Shown: in pieces, positions 38,742 through 47,284 of the stretch
How positions within the stretch are numbered: position 1 is the first letter of the stretch
Layout: each line of letters begins with the position of its first letter
NCBI RefSeq assembly: GCF_030586465.1
Contig: NZ_JAUQYP010000001.1
Coordinates: 620,001 to 684,000, forward strand
DNA: 64,000 nucleotides
Reading direction: 5' to 3'
From: Actinotalea lenta
Lineage (GTDB): Bacteria > Actinomycetota > Actinomycetes > Actinomycetales > Cellulomonadaceae
The notes under the pieces: generated by a model
Database searches by the model: none
What the model was told of the DNA's origin: nothing
Seen by the model: only the letters and a program-made list of their open reading frames with translations
Made by a program: the position numbers and the translations under genes

Positions 38742-39635
38742 CTACCCGTCGGCCGCAGGCTGCACGGCGTGGCCGCCGAACTGGTGCCGCAACGCAGCGA
38801 CCGCCTTCATCGCGGGCGAGTCGCCCTGACGGGAGGCGAACCGGGCGAACAGCGCAGCCGAGATCACGGGGGCCGGGACGGCGTGGTCGATCGCCTCGTC
38901 GACGGTCCACCGCCCCTCACCGGAGTCGGAGACGAAGTCGTCGATCGAGTCCAGACCGGGATCCTGCTCGAGGGCGGCGACGAGCAGCTCGAGGAGCCAC
39001 GACCGGATCACCGTGCCGTGCGTCCAGGCCTTGAGCGTGCCGGTCACGTCGTGCACGAGATCAGCGGCGGTGAGCAGCTCGTACCCTTCGGCGTAGGCCT
39101 GCATCACGCCGTACTCGATGCCGTTGTGCACCATCTTCACGTAGTGCCCGGCACCCACCGGGCCGGCATGCACGAATCCGCCGTCCCGGTCGCCCGGCGG
39201 GCGGAGCGCATCGAAGATCGGCATCGCCGCGTCGATGTCGGCCGCGTCGCCACCCGCCATGAGGCCGTAACCGTTCTCGAGTCCCCACACGCCGCCCGAG
39301 ACGCCGACATCCACGTACCGGATACCCCGTTCGGCGAGCGTCGCCGCGTTCGCGGCGTCCTCGCTGTAGTGCGAGTTGCCGCCGTCGATGACGAGGTCGC
39401 CCTCGTCGAGGAGGTCGCGGAGCGCCGAGACGGTGCTCCGGGTGGGTTCGCCCGCGGGGACCATGACCCAGATCACCCGGTCCCCGGCCGGCAGGGCCGC
39501 GACCAGATCGGACAGCTCCGCGACGTCCGAGACCTCCGGGTTGCGGTCGTACCCGGTGACCTCCAGACCGTGCTCGCGCATGCGGGTGCGCATGTTCGCA
39601 CCCATCTTCCCCAGACCGACCAGACCGACGTGCAC
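38742..39635 (-). CDS. gnd: 6-phosphogluconate dehydrogenase (decarboxylating, short type)
   Basis: The 297-residue protein has an N-terminal NAD(P) fold (VGLVGLGKMGANM), the substrate loop DGGNSHYSED, SGGVWGLENG and the catalytic segment GHYVKMVHNGIEYG with Lys and Asn. It is the short GndA/YqeC-like form of about 300 residues, not the 470-residue form. It oxidises 6-phosphogluconate to ribulose 5-phosphate in the pentose phosphate pathway. The GTG at 39635 follows GGGGAG by 7 nt. Placement between dnaN and recF is conserved in many actinobacteria. Confidence 0.92.
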   Translation of the reverse strand: MHVGLVGLGKMGANMRTRMREHGLEVTGYDRNPEVSDVAELSDLVAALPAGDRVIWVMVPAGEPTRSTVSALRDLLDEGDLVIDGGNSHYSEDAANAATLAERGIRYVDVGVSGGVWGLENGYGLMAGGDAADIDAAMPIFDALRPPGDRDGGFVHAGPVGAGHYVKMVHNGIEYGVMQAYAEGYELLTAADLVHDVTGTLKAWTHGTVIRSWLLELLVAALEQDPGLDSIDDFVSDSGEGRWTVDEAIDHAVPAPVISAALFARFASRQGDSPAMKAVAALRHQFGGHAVQPAADG

Positions 39636-39648
39636 CGTCGGACTCCCC

Positions 39649-40779
39649 TCAGCTCGCGAATCGGATCGGCACCAGCAGGTACCGGTAGCTACGGTCGTCG
39701 TCCGCGTCGAGGGAGGTCTGGCCGGTGAACTCCACCGGCTTGTTCGGGTGGGTGAAGGCCAACCGGACGAACTCGGTGTCCAGGGCACCGAGCCCGTCGA
39801 GCAGGTACTGCGGGTTGAACGCGACGGTGATGTCCTCACCGGTCAGTGCCGCCTCGAGCGCTTCGGACGCCTGAGCATCGTCACCCTGCCCGGCGTCCAG
39901 CACCACTTGGCCGTCACTGAACGCCAGGCGGATCGGTGTGTTGCGCTCCGCGACCAGGGCGACGCGCCGAGCTGCCTCGATGAGTCCCGCCGTGCCGACC
40001 ACGGCGTGGATCGGGGTCTCGGTGGGGAACAGGCGTCGCACCGGCGGGTAGTCGCCGTCGACGAGGAGCGAAGTGGTGTGCCGACCGCCGGCCTCGAACC
40101 CGATGATGTCGACCCCTGCGCCGGTGGACAGGCCGACCGTGACCTCCGCCGAGCTCCCGAGAGACTTGGCCACATCGGAGAGCGTGCGTGCGCGCACGAG
40201 CGCGATCGCCTCACCGCCGGGGCTCGCCGGGGTCCACGTCAGCGTTCGCAGCGCCAGCCGGTACCGGTCCGTGGCCAGCAGCGTGATGGTGTCGCCCTCG
40301 ATCTCCATGCGCACGCCCGTGAGCAGAGGAAGCGTGTCGTCCCGGCTCGCCGCGACGGTCACCTGGCTGACGGCCTTGGTGAACTCGTCGCCGTGCACGA
40401 CGCCGACCTCGGTCGGCATCGAGGGCAGCGCGGGGTAGTCCTCCACGGGCATCGTCAGGAGCGTGAACCGGCTCGCTCCGCAGGTGACCACGACCCGCGA
40501 ACCGTCGACAGCGACGTCGACGGGCTTGGCAGGCAGCGAGCGGGCGATCTCCGCGAGCAGGCGGCCGGACACCAGGACCGTGCCTGCCTCGCTGACATCG
40601 GCGGCGATCTCCGAGCGAGCGGAGACCTCGTAGTCGAACGTCGACAGCTGGACGGTGCCCTGCTGGTCAGCCTCGATGCGCACGCCGGCGAGCACCGGCA
40701 CGGGCGGCCGGGTCGGCAAGGACCGCGCGGTCCAGGTCACGGCCTCTGCGAGGACGTCCCTCTCGACCCTGAACCTCAT
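39649..40779 (-). CDS. dnaN: DNA polymerase III beta subunit (sliding clamp)
   Basis: The 376-residue protein has the three clamp domains: it opens MRFRVERDVLAEAVTWTARSL, has the second-domain segment DRYRLALR, and ends in the usual YLLVPIRFAS. It forms the ring that tethers polymerase III to DNA. The ATG at 40779 is chosen with AAGGGA 6 nt upstream; a longer reading to 40830 has no support. A 432-nt spacer with DnaA boxes separates it from dnaA. Confidence 0.97.
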   Translation of the reverse strand: MRFRVERDVLAEAVTWTARSLPTRPPVPVLAGVRIEADQQGTVQLSTFDYEVSARSEIAADVSEAGTVLVSGRLLAEIARSLPAKPVDVAVDGSRVVVTCGASRFTLLTMPVEDYPALPSMPTEVGVVHGDEFTKAVSQVTVAASRDDTLPLLTGVRMEIEGDTITLLATDRYRLALRTLTWTPASPGGEAIALVRARTLSDVAKSLGSSAEVTVGLSTGAGVDIIGFEAGGRHTTSLLVDGDYPPVRRLFPTETPIHAVVGTAGLIEAARRVALVAERNTPIRLAFSDGQVVLDAGQGDDAQASEALEAALTGEDITVAFNPQYLLDGLGALDTEFVRLAFTHPNKPVEFTGQTSLDADDDRSYRYLLVPIRFAS

Positions 40780-41211
40780 GTCATTCCCTTCGGAGCTCGA
40801 CGCGCCCGGGCACGGAATGCGAGGGCGCACATGATCTGGTCAGAACAGTACGCGAGGGGGCTGACCCGTGACGGGAGGCGTGCGGGGCGTCCGCCGGGTC
40901 ATGACGGTGCTCGGCCTTCCCTGAATGACAAGGACTCGTCGTCATCATCGGTGGTGTGGACGATGTGGACGGCGCGTCCCGATGCAGGTCACCCGGGGTG
41001 GGGTGGTGTGGACGGAGATGTCCGTGACCGTGGGGACCGAGCGCTGCCGCCGTGGACGACGGCTCGCAGGAATCGTGTTGTTCACCTGCTGTCCACGATC
41101 GCGCGGCCGCGCATACACATCTTCCAGGGCGTTGTCCACGGGGTTCCACAGGGATGTACACAGGTGGGGACAGTCGTCCCATGCCTGGCGACGAGGAATG
41201 TGGTCCCGCGG
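40780..41211. other. oriC: dnaA-dnaN spacer with clustered DnaA boxes
   Basis: No gene is present in these 432 bp. DnaA-box-like nonamers (actinobacterial consensus TTGTCCACA) occur on both strands: TCGTCCACA (40963-40955), CCGTCCACA (40972-40964), CCGTCCACA (41015-41007), TCGTCCACG (41059-41051), CTGTCCACG (41089-41097) and TTGTCCACG (41132-41140), with a weaker GGTTCCACA at 41142-41150. The box density and the dnaA-dnaN position mark the replication origin. No strongly AT-rich unwinding stretch stands out; 41107-41123 is the mildest candidate. Confidence 0.85.
40845..40850 (-). promoter_or_regulatory. dnaN: Candidate -10 of the dnaN promoter
   Basis: TACTGT on the minus strand lies 66 nt before the dnaN start, giving a leader of about 58 nt. 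No good -35 is visible. Confidence 0.3.
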
Positions 41212-42693
41212 TCAGCCGCGAGCCTGCTGCTTGATGCGGCTGGTGAGCTCGGTGACCTGGTTGTAGATCGATCGGCGTTCCGCCATGAGCTCACGGATCT
41301 TCCGGTTCGCGTGCATGACGGTGGTGTGGTCACGACCGCCGAACTGCTGTCCGATCTTGGGCAGGCTCATGTCTGTGAGCTCTCGACACAGGTACATGGC
41401 GATCTGGCGGGCAGTGACCAGGACCCGGGACCTGGACTGGCCGCACAGGTCGTCGATCGAGAGGCTGTAGTAGTTCGCCGTCTGGGCGATGATCGCGGCC
41501 GCGGTGATCTCGGCGGTGTCCTGGTCGGTGATGAGGTCCTTGAGGACGATCTCGGCGAGCGCGAGGTCCACCTGCTGCCGGTTGAGGCTCGCGAACGCGG
41601 TCACCCGGATCAACGCGCCTTCGAGCTCACGGATGTTCGTGGAGATCTTCGAGGCGATGTACGAGAGCACGTCCGGCGGCGCGTGCAGGTTCGAGCTCGC
41701 GGCCTTCTTGCGAAGGATCGCGATCCGGGTCTCGAGGTCAGGTGGCTGGATGTCGGTGATCAGTCCCCACTCGAACCTCGAGCGCATCCGGTCCTCGAAG
41801 CCGTTCAGCTGCTTGGGCGCCACGTCCGACGTGATGACGACCTGCTTGTTGGCGTTGTGCAGGGTGTTGAAGGTGTGGAAGAACTCCTCCATCGTCTGTT
41901 CCTTGCCCTGCAGGAACTGGATGTCGTCGACGAGGAGGACGTCCACCTCGCGGTAACGGCGCTGGAACGCCCCGGCACGACCCTCGCCGATCGAGTTGAT
42001 GAAGTCGTTGGTGAACTCCTCGGAGTTCACGTAGCGCACCCGGATGCCCGGGAACAGCGAGATCGCGTAGTGCCCGATCGCATGCAGGAGGTGGGTCTTC
42101 CCCAGGCCCGAGTCGCCGTAGATGAACAGCGGGTTGTAGGCCTTGGCGGGCGCCTCGGCCACTGCCACGGCCGCAGCGTGGGCGAACCGGTTGGAGGCGC
42201 CGATCACGAAGCTGTCGAACAGGTACTTCTCGTGCAGTCGGGCGGGCTCGGCCGCGCCTCGGCCGGCGGCGGGCTGTGCGGGCTCCGACGAGCGACCGAT
42301 CGAACGTTCCCCGTAGGAACGGCCATCGGGTCGCTCGGGCGACTGCTCGGGCGGTGCGGGCACGGCGGGAGCGAGCTGGGGGTCGATGGCCGGAGCTCTC
42401 GAGGTCCCCGCGGCTGCAGGGTCGTCGAGCGCCGGATCCACGGTGACCGCAAAGCGTGCGTCGGCGCCCAGTGCCGAGGAGAGCGCGGACGTGAGCTCGG
42501 CGCGCACCCGGGTCTCGAGGTAGTCCTTGGTGAAGGCATTGCCCACGGCCACCAGAAGGGTGCCGTCCAGCAGGCCGAGCGGCTGGGCGAGCCGGACGAA
42601 CGCGATCTGCTGATGCGTGGTGTCCGGAGCGTCGGCGAGCAGGTCGATGGTGCGTTCCCACAGGTCCGCAACCGGATCGTCCGTACCTGCCAC
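41212..42693 (-). CDS. dnaA: Chromosomal replication initiator protein DnaA
   Basis: The 493-residue protein has domain I (1-90, [14 protein letters not shown]), a Pro/Ala-rich domain II (about 100-155), the AAA+ domain III (Walker [10 protein letters not shown] near 192, Walker [10 protein letters not shown]) and the DNA-binding domain IV with the signature [11 protein letters not shown]. It binds the boxes in oriC and melts the origin. The GTG at 42693 has GGAGG 8 nt upstream. Boxes in the spacer on its 5' side suggest autoregulation. Confidence 0.98.
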   Translation of the reverse strand: MAGTDDPVADLWERTIDLLADAPDTTHQQIAFVRLAQPLGLLDGTLLVAVGNAFTKDYLETRVRAELTSALSSALGADARFAVTVDPALDDPAAAGTSRAPAIDPQLAPAVPAPPEQSPERPDGRSYGERSIGRSSEPAQPAAGRGAAEPARLHEKYLFDSFVIGASNRFAHAAAVAVAEAPAKAYNPLFIYGDSGLGKTHLLHAIGHYAISLFPGIRVRYVNSEEFTNDFINSIGEGRAGAFQRRYREVDVLLVDDIQFLQGKEQTMEEFFHTFNTLHNANKQVVITSDVAPKQLNGFEDRMRSRFEWGLITDIQPPDLETRIAILRKKAASSNLHAPPDVLSYIASKISTNIRELEGALIRVTAFASLNRQQVDLALAEIVLKDLITDQDTAEITAAAIIAQTANYYSLSIDDLCGQSRSRVLVTARQIAMYLCRELTDMSLPKIGQQFGGRDHTTVMHANRKIRELMAERRSIYNQVTELTSRIKQQARG

Positions 42694-43115
42694 CGGGAGT
42701 CCTCCGCGCTACGACTGTTCTCGCCCTGCCGCCGCCGCGTGTCACGACGACCCCGAGAGCCTGGCATCGTCGCAGGAGTCCACACAGTTGTCCACAGGCT
42801 GTGGGCTTGCGCGGGGTGCCGTGGAGACGCACCGCACAGCAGTGTGCAGCGCGGTATGCCTCCACCACTCCCCGGGCGTGCGGCGTGTCGCGCAACGATC
42901 GGATCGGGTTCTGTGGATCATAGAGGGTTGCACGCCCGTATGGGGACGGTCTGTCGTCCCCCGTCCAGGGGTTTGACCGCTGCGCCGTGCCCGCGTACCG
43001 TTGCACAGCCGTCTGGGACGGCTCCTGCTGTCGCGCCCGCGAGCACGTCGTGGAGCGATCGGGCTACTGAGCTTCCGCCACTTCCGGCGGTGACCATGGA
43101 CTACTTGGAGCAGCT
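42694..43115. other. dnaA-rpmH divergent spacer with DnaA boxes
   Basis: These 422 bp hold no gene. A perfect actinobacterial DnaA box TTGTCCACA lies at 42788-42796, with GAGTCCACA at 42776-42784 and TGATCCACA on the minus strand (42920-42912). These may allow DnaA to repress its own gene or form a second part of the origin. The rpmH promoter lies at 42973-43001 and is followed by a small hairpin GCCGTC-TGG-GACGGC at 43008-43022 at the predicted mRNA start. Confidence 0.7.
42973..43001 (+). promoter_or_regulatory. rpmH: Promoter of the rpmH-rnpA-yidD-yidC operon
   Basis: TTGACC (42973-42978) and TACCGT (42996-43001) are separated by exactly 17 nt, one of the best housekeeping promoters in the window. 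Transcription would start near 43008, giving a leader of about 108 nt. Confidence 0.7.
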
Positions 43116-43253
43116 GTGTCGAAGCGCACCTTCCAGCCGAACAACCGGCGCCGGGCCAAGACCCACGGCTTCCGCCTGCGCATGAGGACCCGTGCGGGTC
43201 GCGCCATCCTCGCGGCGCGCCGCCGCAAGGGCCGCGCGGAGCTGTCCGCCTGA
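43116..43253 (+). CDS. rpmH: 50S ribosomal protein L34
   Basis: The 45-residue product reads [20 protein letters not shown] after the start, then [19 protein letters not shown], the near-invariant L34 sequence; the length is normal for actinobacteria. The GTG at 43116 follows TTGGAG. The rnpA GTG begins immediately after its TGA, so the two are coupled. It is the first gene to the right of the origin. Confidence 0.97.
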   Translation: MSKRTFQPNNRRRAKTHGFRLRMRTRAGRAILAARRRKGRAELSA

Positions 43254-43619
43254 GTGTTGCCTGCTGCGCTGCGGATGCACAGGTCCGCTGACTTCAGCGA
43301 GACCGTGCGGCGTGGCGCCCGCGCCGGCCGGGGCACACTTGTGGTGCACGGCCGTATCGCGCCACGGTCGTCCGGCGTGCACGTCGGTTTCGTCGTCTCC
43401 AAGGCGGTCGGCAGTGCCGTGGTCCGCAACAAGGTGCGTCGCAGGTTGAGGGGTCTCGTGATGGAGCACATCGACACGGTGCCTGAGGGTGCCGACCTCG
43501 TGGTGCGTGCCCTTCCCCCAGCCGCCGCCGCCGACTATCGGAGCCTGTCCGTCGACTTCTCCTCAGCCCTGGTCGGCGCCGTCAGCCGCGCCCAGGCCCG
43601 CGCGGCGGGGCGACCGTGA
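43254..43619 (+). CDS. rnpA: Ribonuclease P protein component
   Basis: The 121-residue basic protein has the RnpA pattern: [17 protein letters not shown] near the start and [22 protein letters not shown] with the conserved RNR-type helix. It assists the RNase P RNA in trimming tRNA 5' ends. The GTG start abuts the rpmH stop. Its TGA overlaps the ATG of yidD (TGATG). Confidence 0.95.
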   Translation: MLPAALRMHRSADFSETVRRGARAGRGTLVVHGRIAPRSSGVHVGFVVSKAVGSAVVRNKVRRRLRGLVMEHIDTVPEGADLVVRALPPAAAADYRSLSVDFSSALVGAVSRAQARAAGRP

Positions 43620-43939
43620 TGGCGCACCGGGTGCTCGGTTGGGTCGCCCGGATCCCACGGCTCCTGCTGATCGGGGCCGTGCGCTTCTACCAGCTCGTGA
43701 TCTCTCCGTGGACCCCCCCCACCTGCCGCTACTACCCGAGCTGTTCGCGCTACGCGGTCGTGGCGCTAGAACGGCACGGGGCGCTGCGGGGTACCTGGCT
43801 CGCCGTCCGGCGCATCGGCCGCTGCCACCCGTGGGCCGCGGGCGGCGTGGATGACGTGCCGCCCGTGGGCCACTGGCGTGACGCCGGTGCCCCCTCGATC
43901 CCCTCCCGTGCCGGGCACGTCCACGCCCACCACGGGTAG
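43619..43939 (+). CDS. yidD: Membrane protein insertion efficiency factor YidD
   Basis: The 106-residue protein has the YidD core [32 protein letters not shown] and [16 protein letters not shown] (with Cys residues), preceded by an amphipathic N-terminal helix; the motif is quoted here in two parts, [15 protein letters not shown] being the key piece. YidD aids YidC-mediated insertion. The ATG overlaps the rnpA stop; a GTG one codon earlier is possible. The C-terminal tail is His-rich. Confidence 0.92.
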   Translation: MAHRVLGWVARIPRLLLIGAVRFYQLVISPWTPPTCRYYPSCSRYAVVALERHGALRGTWLAVRRIGRCHPWAAGGVDDVPPVGHWRDAGAPSIPSRAGHVHAHHG

Positions 43940-43963
43940 CACCAAGAGCAGGAGCCCTACTCC

Positions 43964-45448
43964 ATGGACTGGTTCGACAGAATCCTCTGGCCGATCAAGA
44001 TCGTCGTCGCCTGGATCCTGGTCGGCTTCCACGCGTTCTTCGACTGGTTGGGGTTGCCCCCGACGAGCGGGGCGGCGTGGGCGCTGTCGATCGTGGGTCT
44101 GGTGGTGGTGATCCGGACCCTGCTGATCCCGCTGTTCGTGCGCCAGATCCGGGCGTCGCGCGGGCTTCAGCTCATCTCTCCTGAGCTTCAGGCGATCCAG
44201 AAGAAGTACAAGGGCAAGACAGACCCGGCCTCCCGTGAGGCGATGAGCCGGGAGACGATGGAGCTGTACCGCAAGCACGGCACGAACCCCTTCGCCTCGT
44301 GTCTGCCGATCATCGCCCAGTCGCCCATCTTCTTCGCGCTCTTCCGCGTGCTCTACAACCTGCCCGCCATCGCGGCCGGTACGTACGCGGGCGGCAGCGT
44401 GACGTCGATCGGTCCGATCACGCAGGACGTGGCGCGCCAGGCCACGAACGCGACGATGTTCGGTGCGCCGATCTCGTCGAGCTTCCTCAACCCGATCAGT
44501 GATGCCGTGACCGCGACACGAGTGGTGACGGTCGTGCTCATCGTGCTGATGTCGGTGACGACGTTCACGACGCAGCGGCAGCTGACGCAGAAGAACATGC
44601 CTGCGTCGGCTCTGCAGGGCCCGATGGCCCAGCAGCAGAAGATGCTGCTGTACGTCCTTCCCCTGATCTTCGCCGTGTCCGGCGTGAACTTCCCGATCGG
44701 CGTGCTGATCTACTGGACCACGACCAACCTGTGGTCGATGGGCCAGCAGTTCTACGTGATCAGGCGCAACCCGACCCCGGGCTCGGAGGCCGAGCGACAG
44801 CTCAAGGAGCGCCGAGCGCGCAAGGCCGCCGCGAAGGGCATGACGATCGAAGAGGCGGACCGTCCGCAGATCGAGGAGCGTCCTCGAGGTCAGCGCCAGC
44901 AGCCCAAGCGCAAGGACCGTCAGAAGGCCGCGTCGCGGGACGATGAAGGAACGTCGACCCCGAAGGCGGGTGGCTCCGGGAGTAGTGGCGCATCATCCGG
45001 GAGTAGTGGCGCATCAGGTGCGCGTGCCGCGTCCAGCCCGTCCGGCGGGAAGCAGGGCGGCTCAGCGAGAGCCGGTGCGGGTCCGAGGCCGCGCGGCAAG
45101 GCGGCGTCCGGGAGTGGCACGGACAGCTCTCCCGGGGAGAAGCAGCGGTCGTCCGGAGCGAAGCCGTCCGCCCAGCGCGGCGCTTCCGGCTCGGGTGGCG
45201 CGGACCGGGCGTCCGGTGCGAAGAAGCCTTCTCGGACCGGCGGCGGTGCGAAGAAGCCTCCTGGGACCGGCGCGCCGACCAAAAGGGCTTCGGGGGCGAG
45301 CTCCGGTGCGAAGAAGCCCACGGGCACGGGCAGCGGAGACGCGGGATCGGGTGCAGGATCGACGCCTGGTCGGCCAACGGACTCCCCCGCGAAGGCACGT
45401 CCCGCCCGACCCCGTCAGTCGCCGGACAGCTCCGGCAGCGACAAGTGA
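43964..45448 (+). CDS. yidC: Membrane protein insertase YidC
   Basis: The 494-residue protein has the five-helix YidC/Oxa1 core (residues 1-275) without the large periplasmic domain of Gram-negative forms. Conserved parts include RALLIPLFVRQIRASR-like text, YRKHGTNPFASCLP and FPIGVLIYWTTTNLWSMGQQ. It inserts proteins into the membrane with or without SecYEG. The tail (about 290-494) is unusually long, basic and low-complexity (Ser/Gly/Ala/Lys/Pro) with SGSSGAS and GAKKP repeats; it probably contacts the ribosome. GGAG precedes the ATG. Confidence 0.95.
   Translation: MDWFDRILWPIKIVVAWILVGFHAFFDWLGLPPTSGAAWALSIVGLVVVIRTLLIPLFVRQIRASRGLQLISPELQAIQKKYKGKTDPASREAMSRETMELYRKHGTNPFASCLPIIAQSPIFFALFRVLYNLPAIAAGTYAGGSVTSIGPITQDVARQATNATMFGAPISSSFLNPISDAVTATRVVTVVLIVLMSVTTFTTQRQLTQKNMPASALQGPMAQQQKMLLYVLPLIFAVSGVNFPIGVLIYWTTTNLWSMGQQFYVIRRNPTPGSEAERQLKERRARKAAAKGMTIEEADRPQIEERPRGQRQQPKRKDRQKAASRDDEGTSTPKAGGSGSSGASSGSSGASGARAASSPSGGKQGGSARAGAGPRPRGKAASGSGTDSSPGEKQRSSGAKPSAQRGASGSGGADRASGAKKPSRTGGGAKKPPGTGAPTKRASGASSGAKKPTGTGSGDAGSGAGSTPGRPTDSPAKARPARPRQSPDSSGSDK
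44975..45016 (+). repeat. 21-bp perfect tandem repeat in the yidC tail
   Basis: Two adjacent copies of a 21-bp unit starting TCCGGGAGTAGTGGCGCAT encode SGSSGAS twice. The copy number of such units can vary by slippage. Confidence 0.85.
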
Positions 45449-45480
45449 CTCGCGGCATGCCGCAGCAGAAGGAGACAGCG

Positions 45481-45975
45481 ATGAGCGACGACGTGTCGCG
45501 CACCGACGCGAAGCTCGACGAAGAGGGCGAGATCGCAGCGGACTACCTCGAGGAGTTCCTCGACATCACCGACCTCGACGGTGACATCGACATCGACGTG
45601 GACCACGGTCGTGCGTCGGTGGCGATCGTGGCCGACGGGGCGTCGGGTCGCGCGCTGCGGAGGCTGGTGGGACCCGGGGGTGAGGTTTTGGACGCGCTCC
45701 AGGAGCTCACTCGGCTGGCGGTGCAGGCGAAGACCGGAGACCGCTCGCGGCTGATGCTGGACGTCGCGGGGTTCCGTGCGCGCCGCCGGGCCGAGCTGGG
45801 CGAGGTGGCTCGGACGGCCATCGCTCAGGTGCGGGAGACGGGAGCCCCCGTCGCTCTGGAGCCGATGAACCCCTTCGAGCGGAAGGTCGTGCACGACGTG
45901 GTGGCCGAGGCTGGGCTCGTCAGTGACAGCGACGGGGTCGAGCCGGAGCGGCACGTGGTCGTGCGGCCTGCCTGA
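45481..45975 (+). CDS. khpB: Jag/KhpB RNA-binding protein (KH and R3H domains)
   Basis: The 164-residue protein has an acidic N-terminus, a KH-II domain (about 35-100, LVGPGGEVLDALQELTRLAVQ) and a C-terminal R3H domain (about 105-160, MNPFERKVVHDVVAEA). It is SpoIIIJ-associated and, with KhpA, an RNA chaperone linked to cell elongation in other Gram-positives. AAGGAGA precedes the ATG at 45481. It follows yidC by 32 nt in the conserved order. Confidence 0.93.
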   Translation: MSDDVSRTDAKLDEEGEIAADYLEEFLDITDLDGDIDIDVDHGRASVAIVADGASGRALRRLVGPGGEVLDALQELTRLAVQAKTGDRSRLMLDVAGFRARRRAELGEVARTAIAQVRETGAPVALEPMNPFERKVVHDVVAEAGLVSDSDGVEPERHVVVRPA

Positions 45976-45995
45976 TCCGGTCAGGGAAGGCCGGC

Positions 45996-46739
45996 ATGAG
46001 GTCCGGCGTGTCGGGCGGCGACGGTTCCGGGAACGACAGCGGTGGCGTGATGGATCCTTGGTCGGGTGACCCCCGGGTCCAGGCGTATCTCGGCAGTGCG
46101 TTCGGGACGGTGCGGGAGTTCCGGGACCTGCTGGTCGCGCAGGGGGTCCGCCGCGGACTGATCGGTCCCCGTGAGGTGGACCGGCTGTGGGAGCGGCACC
46201 TGCTGAACTCGGCCGCGGTCGCTCCGCTGCTTCCTGCCGGGACTGTGATCGACGTGGGCTCCGGTGCCGGGCTGCCCGGCATCGTTCTCGCCGTGATGCG
46301 TCCGGACGTGCACCTGGTCCTGGTGGAGTCGATGCAGCGACGCGCCCTTTGGCTCGAGGAGATGGTGAAGACTCTGGGGCTCGAGACCGAGGTGGTCCGC
46401 GCCCGCGCCGAAGACCTGCACGGGTCGAGGCTCGTTGACGGAGTGACCGCGCGTGCCGTGGCGCGCCTGGATCAGTTGGCGGCCTGGTCTCTCCCGTTGG
46501 TGAAGCGGGGGGGCGTGCTGCTCGCGCTCAAGGGCGATCGAGCCAGCGAGGAGCTTGCCGAGGCGCGGGACGAGCTCCGTCGGCTCGGTGGCGACGAGGG
46601 CGAGGTCGTCGACGTCGGGACCGTGGAGGGCGTGGCGCCGACGCACGTCGTGCGGGTTCACGTGGTGTCGTCCGGTGCGCGTAGCGGGCAGGGCGCAGTG
46701 AGCGGGACGCGCAGGCGGAAGCCTCGGGGCCGACGGTAG
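45996..46739 (+). CDS. rsmG: 16S rRNA (guanine(527)-N(7))-methyltransferase RsmG
   Basis: The 247-residue SAM-dependent enzyme has the binding motif VIDVGSGAGLPGIVLA, the upstream LWERHLLNSAA and the later TARAVARLDQL segment of the GidB family. It methylates G527 of 16S rRNA in the decoding region; loss gives low-level streptomycin resistance in other bacteria. The ATG at 45996 follows AGGGAAGG; an in-frame ATG at residue 19 is an alternative. The tail is basic (RRRKPRGRR). Confidence 0.93.
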   Translation: MRSGVSGGDGSGNDSGGVMDPWSGDPRVQAYLGSAFGTVREFRDLLVAQGVRRGLIGPREVDRLWERHLLNSAAVAPLLPAGTVIDVGSGAGLPGIVLAVMRPDVHLVLVESMQRRALWLEEMVKTLGLETEVVRARAEDLHGSRLVDGVTARAVARLDQLAAWSLPLVKRGGVLLALKGDRASEELAEARDELRRLGGDEGEVVDVGTVEGVAPTHVVRVHVVSSGARSGQGAVSGTRRRKPRGRR

Positions 46740-46796
46740 GCCCGAGGGGTCGGCACGTACAGCACCCGCTGCTGGTCGCGATGGAGCGGCCGCGCA

Positions 46797-46812
46797 TGTT
46801 TCACGTGGAACA
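46797..46812. promoter_or_regulatory. parS site 1
   Basis: TGTTTCACGTGGAACA differs from the parS consensus TGTTTCACGTGAAACA at one position. It lies 58 nt after rsmG. Confidence 0.92.
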
Positions 46813-46852
46813 CGTCCGGGCGGGACCGAGGTTGGGCCGTCGGCGGAGGTCT

Positions 46853-46868
46853 CGTTTCACGTGAAACA
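46853..46868. promoter_or_regulatory. parS site 2
   Basis: CGTTTCACGTGAAACA differs from the parS consensus at the first base only. It is 56 bp from site 1. Confidence 0.92.
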
Positions 46869-46967
46869 TCGCTGCGGCGGGTCGTGGGAACCGGCGTCCG
46901 CTGTCGAGCTGCGCAGTGAAGCTGTCAGCCTCTCTAGGACTCGCCGGGAGGGTGGCTGCCCCGCGTG

Positions 46968-46983
46968 TGTTTCACGTGAAACC
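46968..46983. promoter_or_regulatory. parS site 3
   Basis: TGTTTCACGTGAAACC differs from the parS consensus at the last base only. It is 115 bp from site 2. Confidence 0.92.
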
Positions 46984-47284
46984 GAGTCCCGCAGGCGATC
47001 CACCGAACGGTAGGCGCGGCGCACTCGGGGTCGTCGACGGGCGTGGTTCGAGTCGGGTACCCGGCGGGATGGCCCGTCCGGCGAGGTGGGTCGGCCGGTC
47101 CGGCGGGCGGGGAGGAGGGTCAGGGTGACGGTCGGCCGTCCTCGCGGGGTTCGGACGCGCAGGCGGAACCCGGTGCGGGATTGTGCGTCGCGGGGCGTGG
47201 CGTCGATGGATGCGAGCGGTACCGCGCGTTGGCTCGTCGATCGCCACACACCTGGCAGGATGGGTCGGACGCTAGGGAGGTGTT

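Larger units (their letters stand above)
46740..47284. other. rsmG-parA spacer with the parS cluster
   Basis: No gene is present in these 545 bp. Three parS sites lie in the first half. The second half is GC-rich without clear signals until the AGGGAGG ribosome site of parA at 47274-47280. Confidence 0.75.

Noticed and set aside
38742-39635. gnd between dnaN and recF as a foreign insertion
   Set aside because: This order is known from several actinobacteria, and the base composition matches the neighbours.
39376-43185. A 1269-codon open frame on the plus strand across gnd, dnaN, the origin and dnaA
   Set aside because: It runs antisense to firmly identified genes and through the oriC boxes. 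Long open frames on the wrong strand are expected at this GC content.
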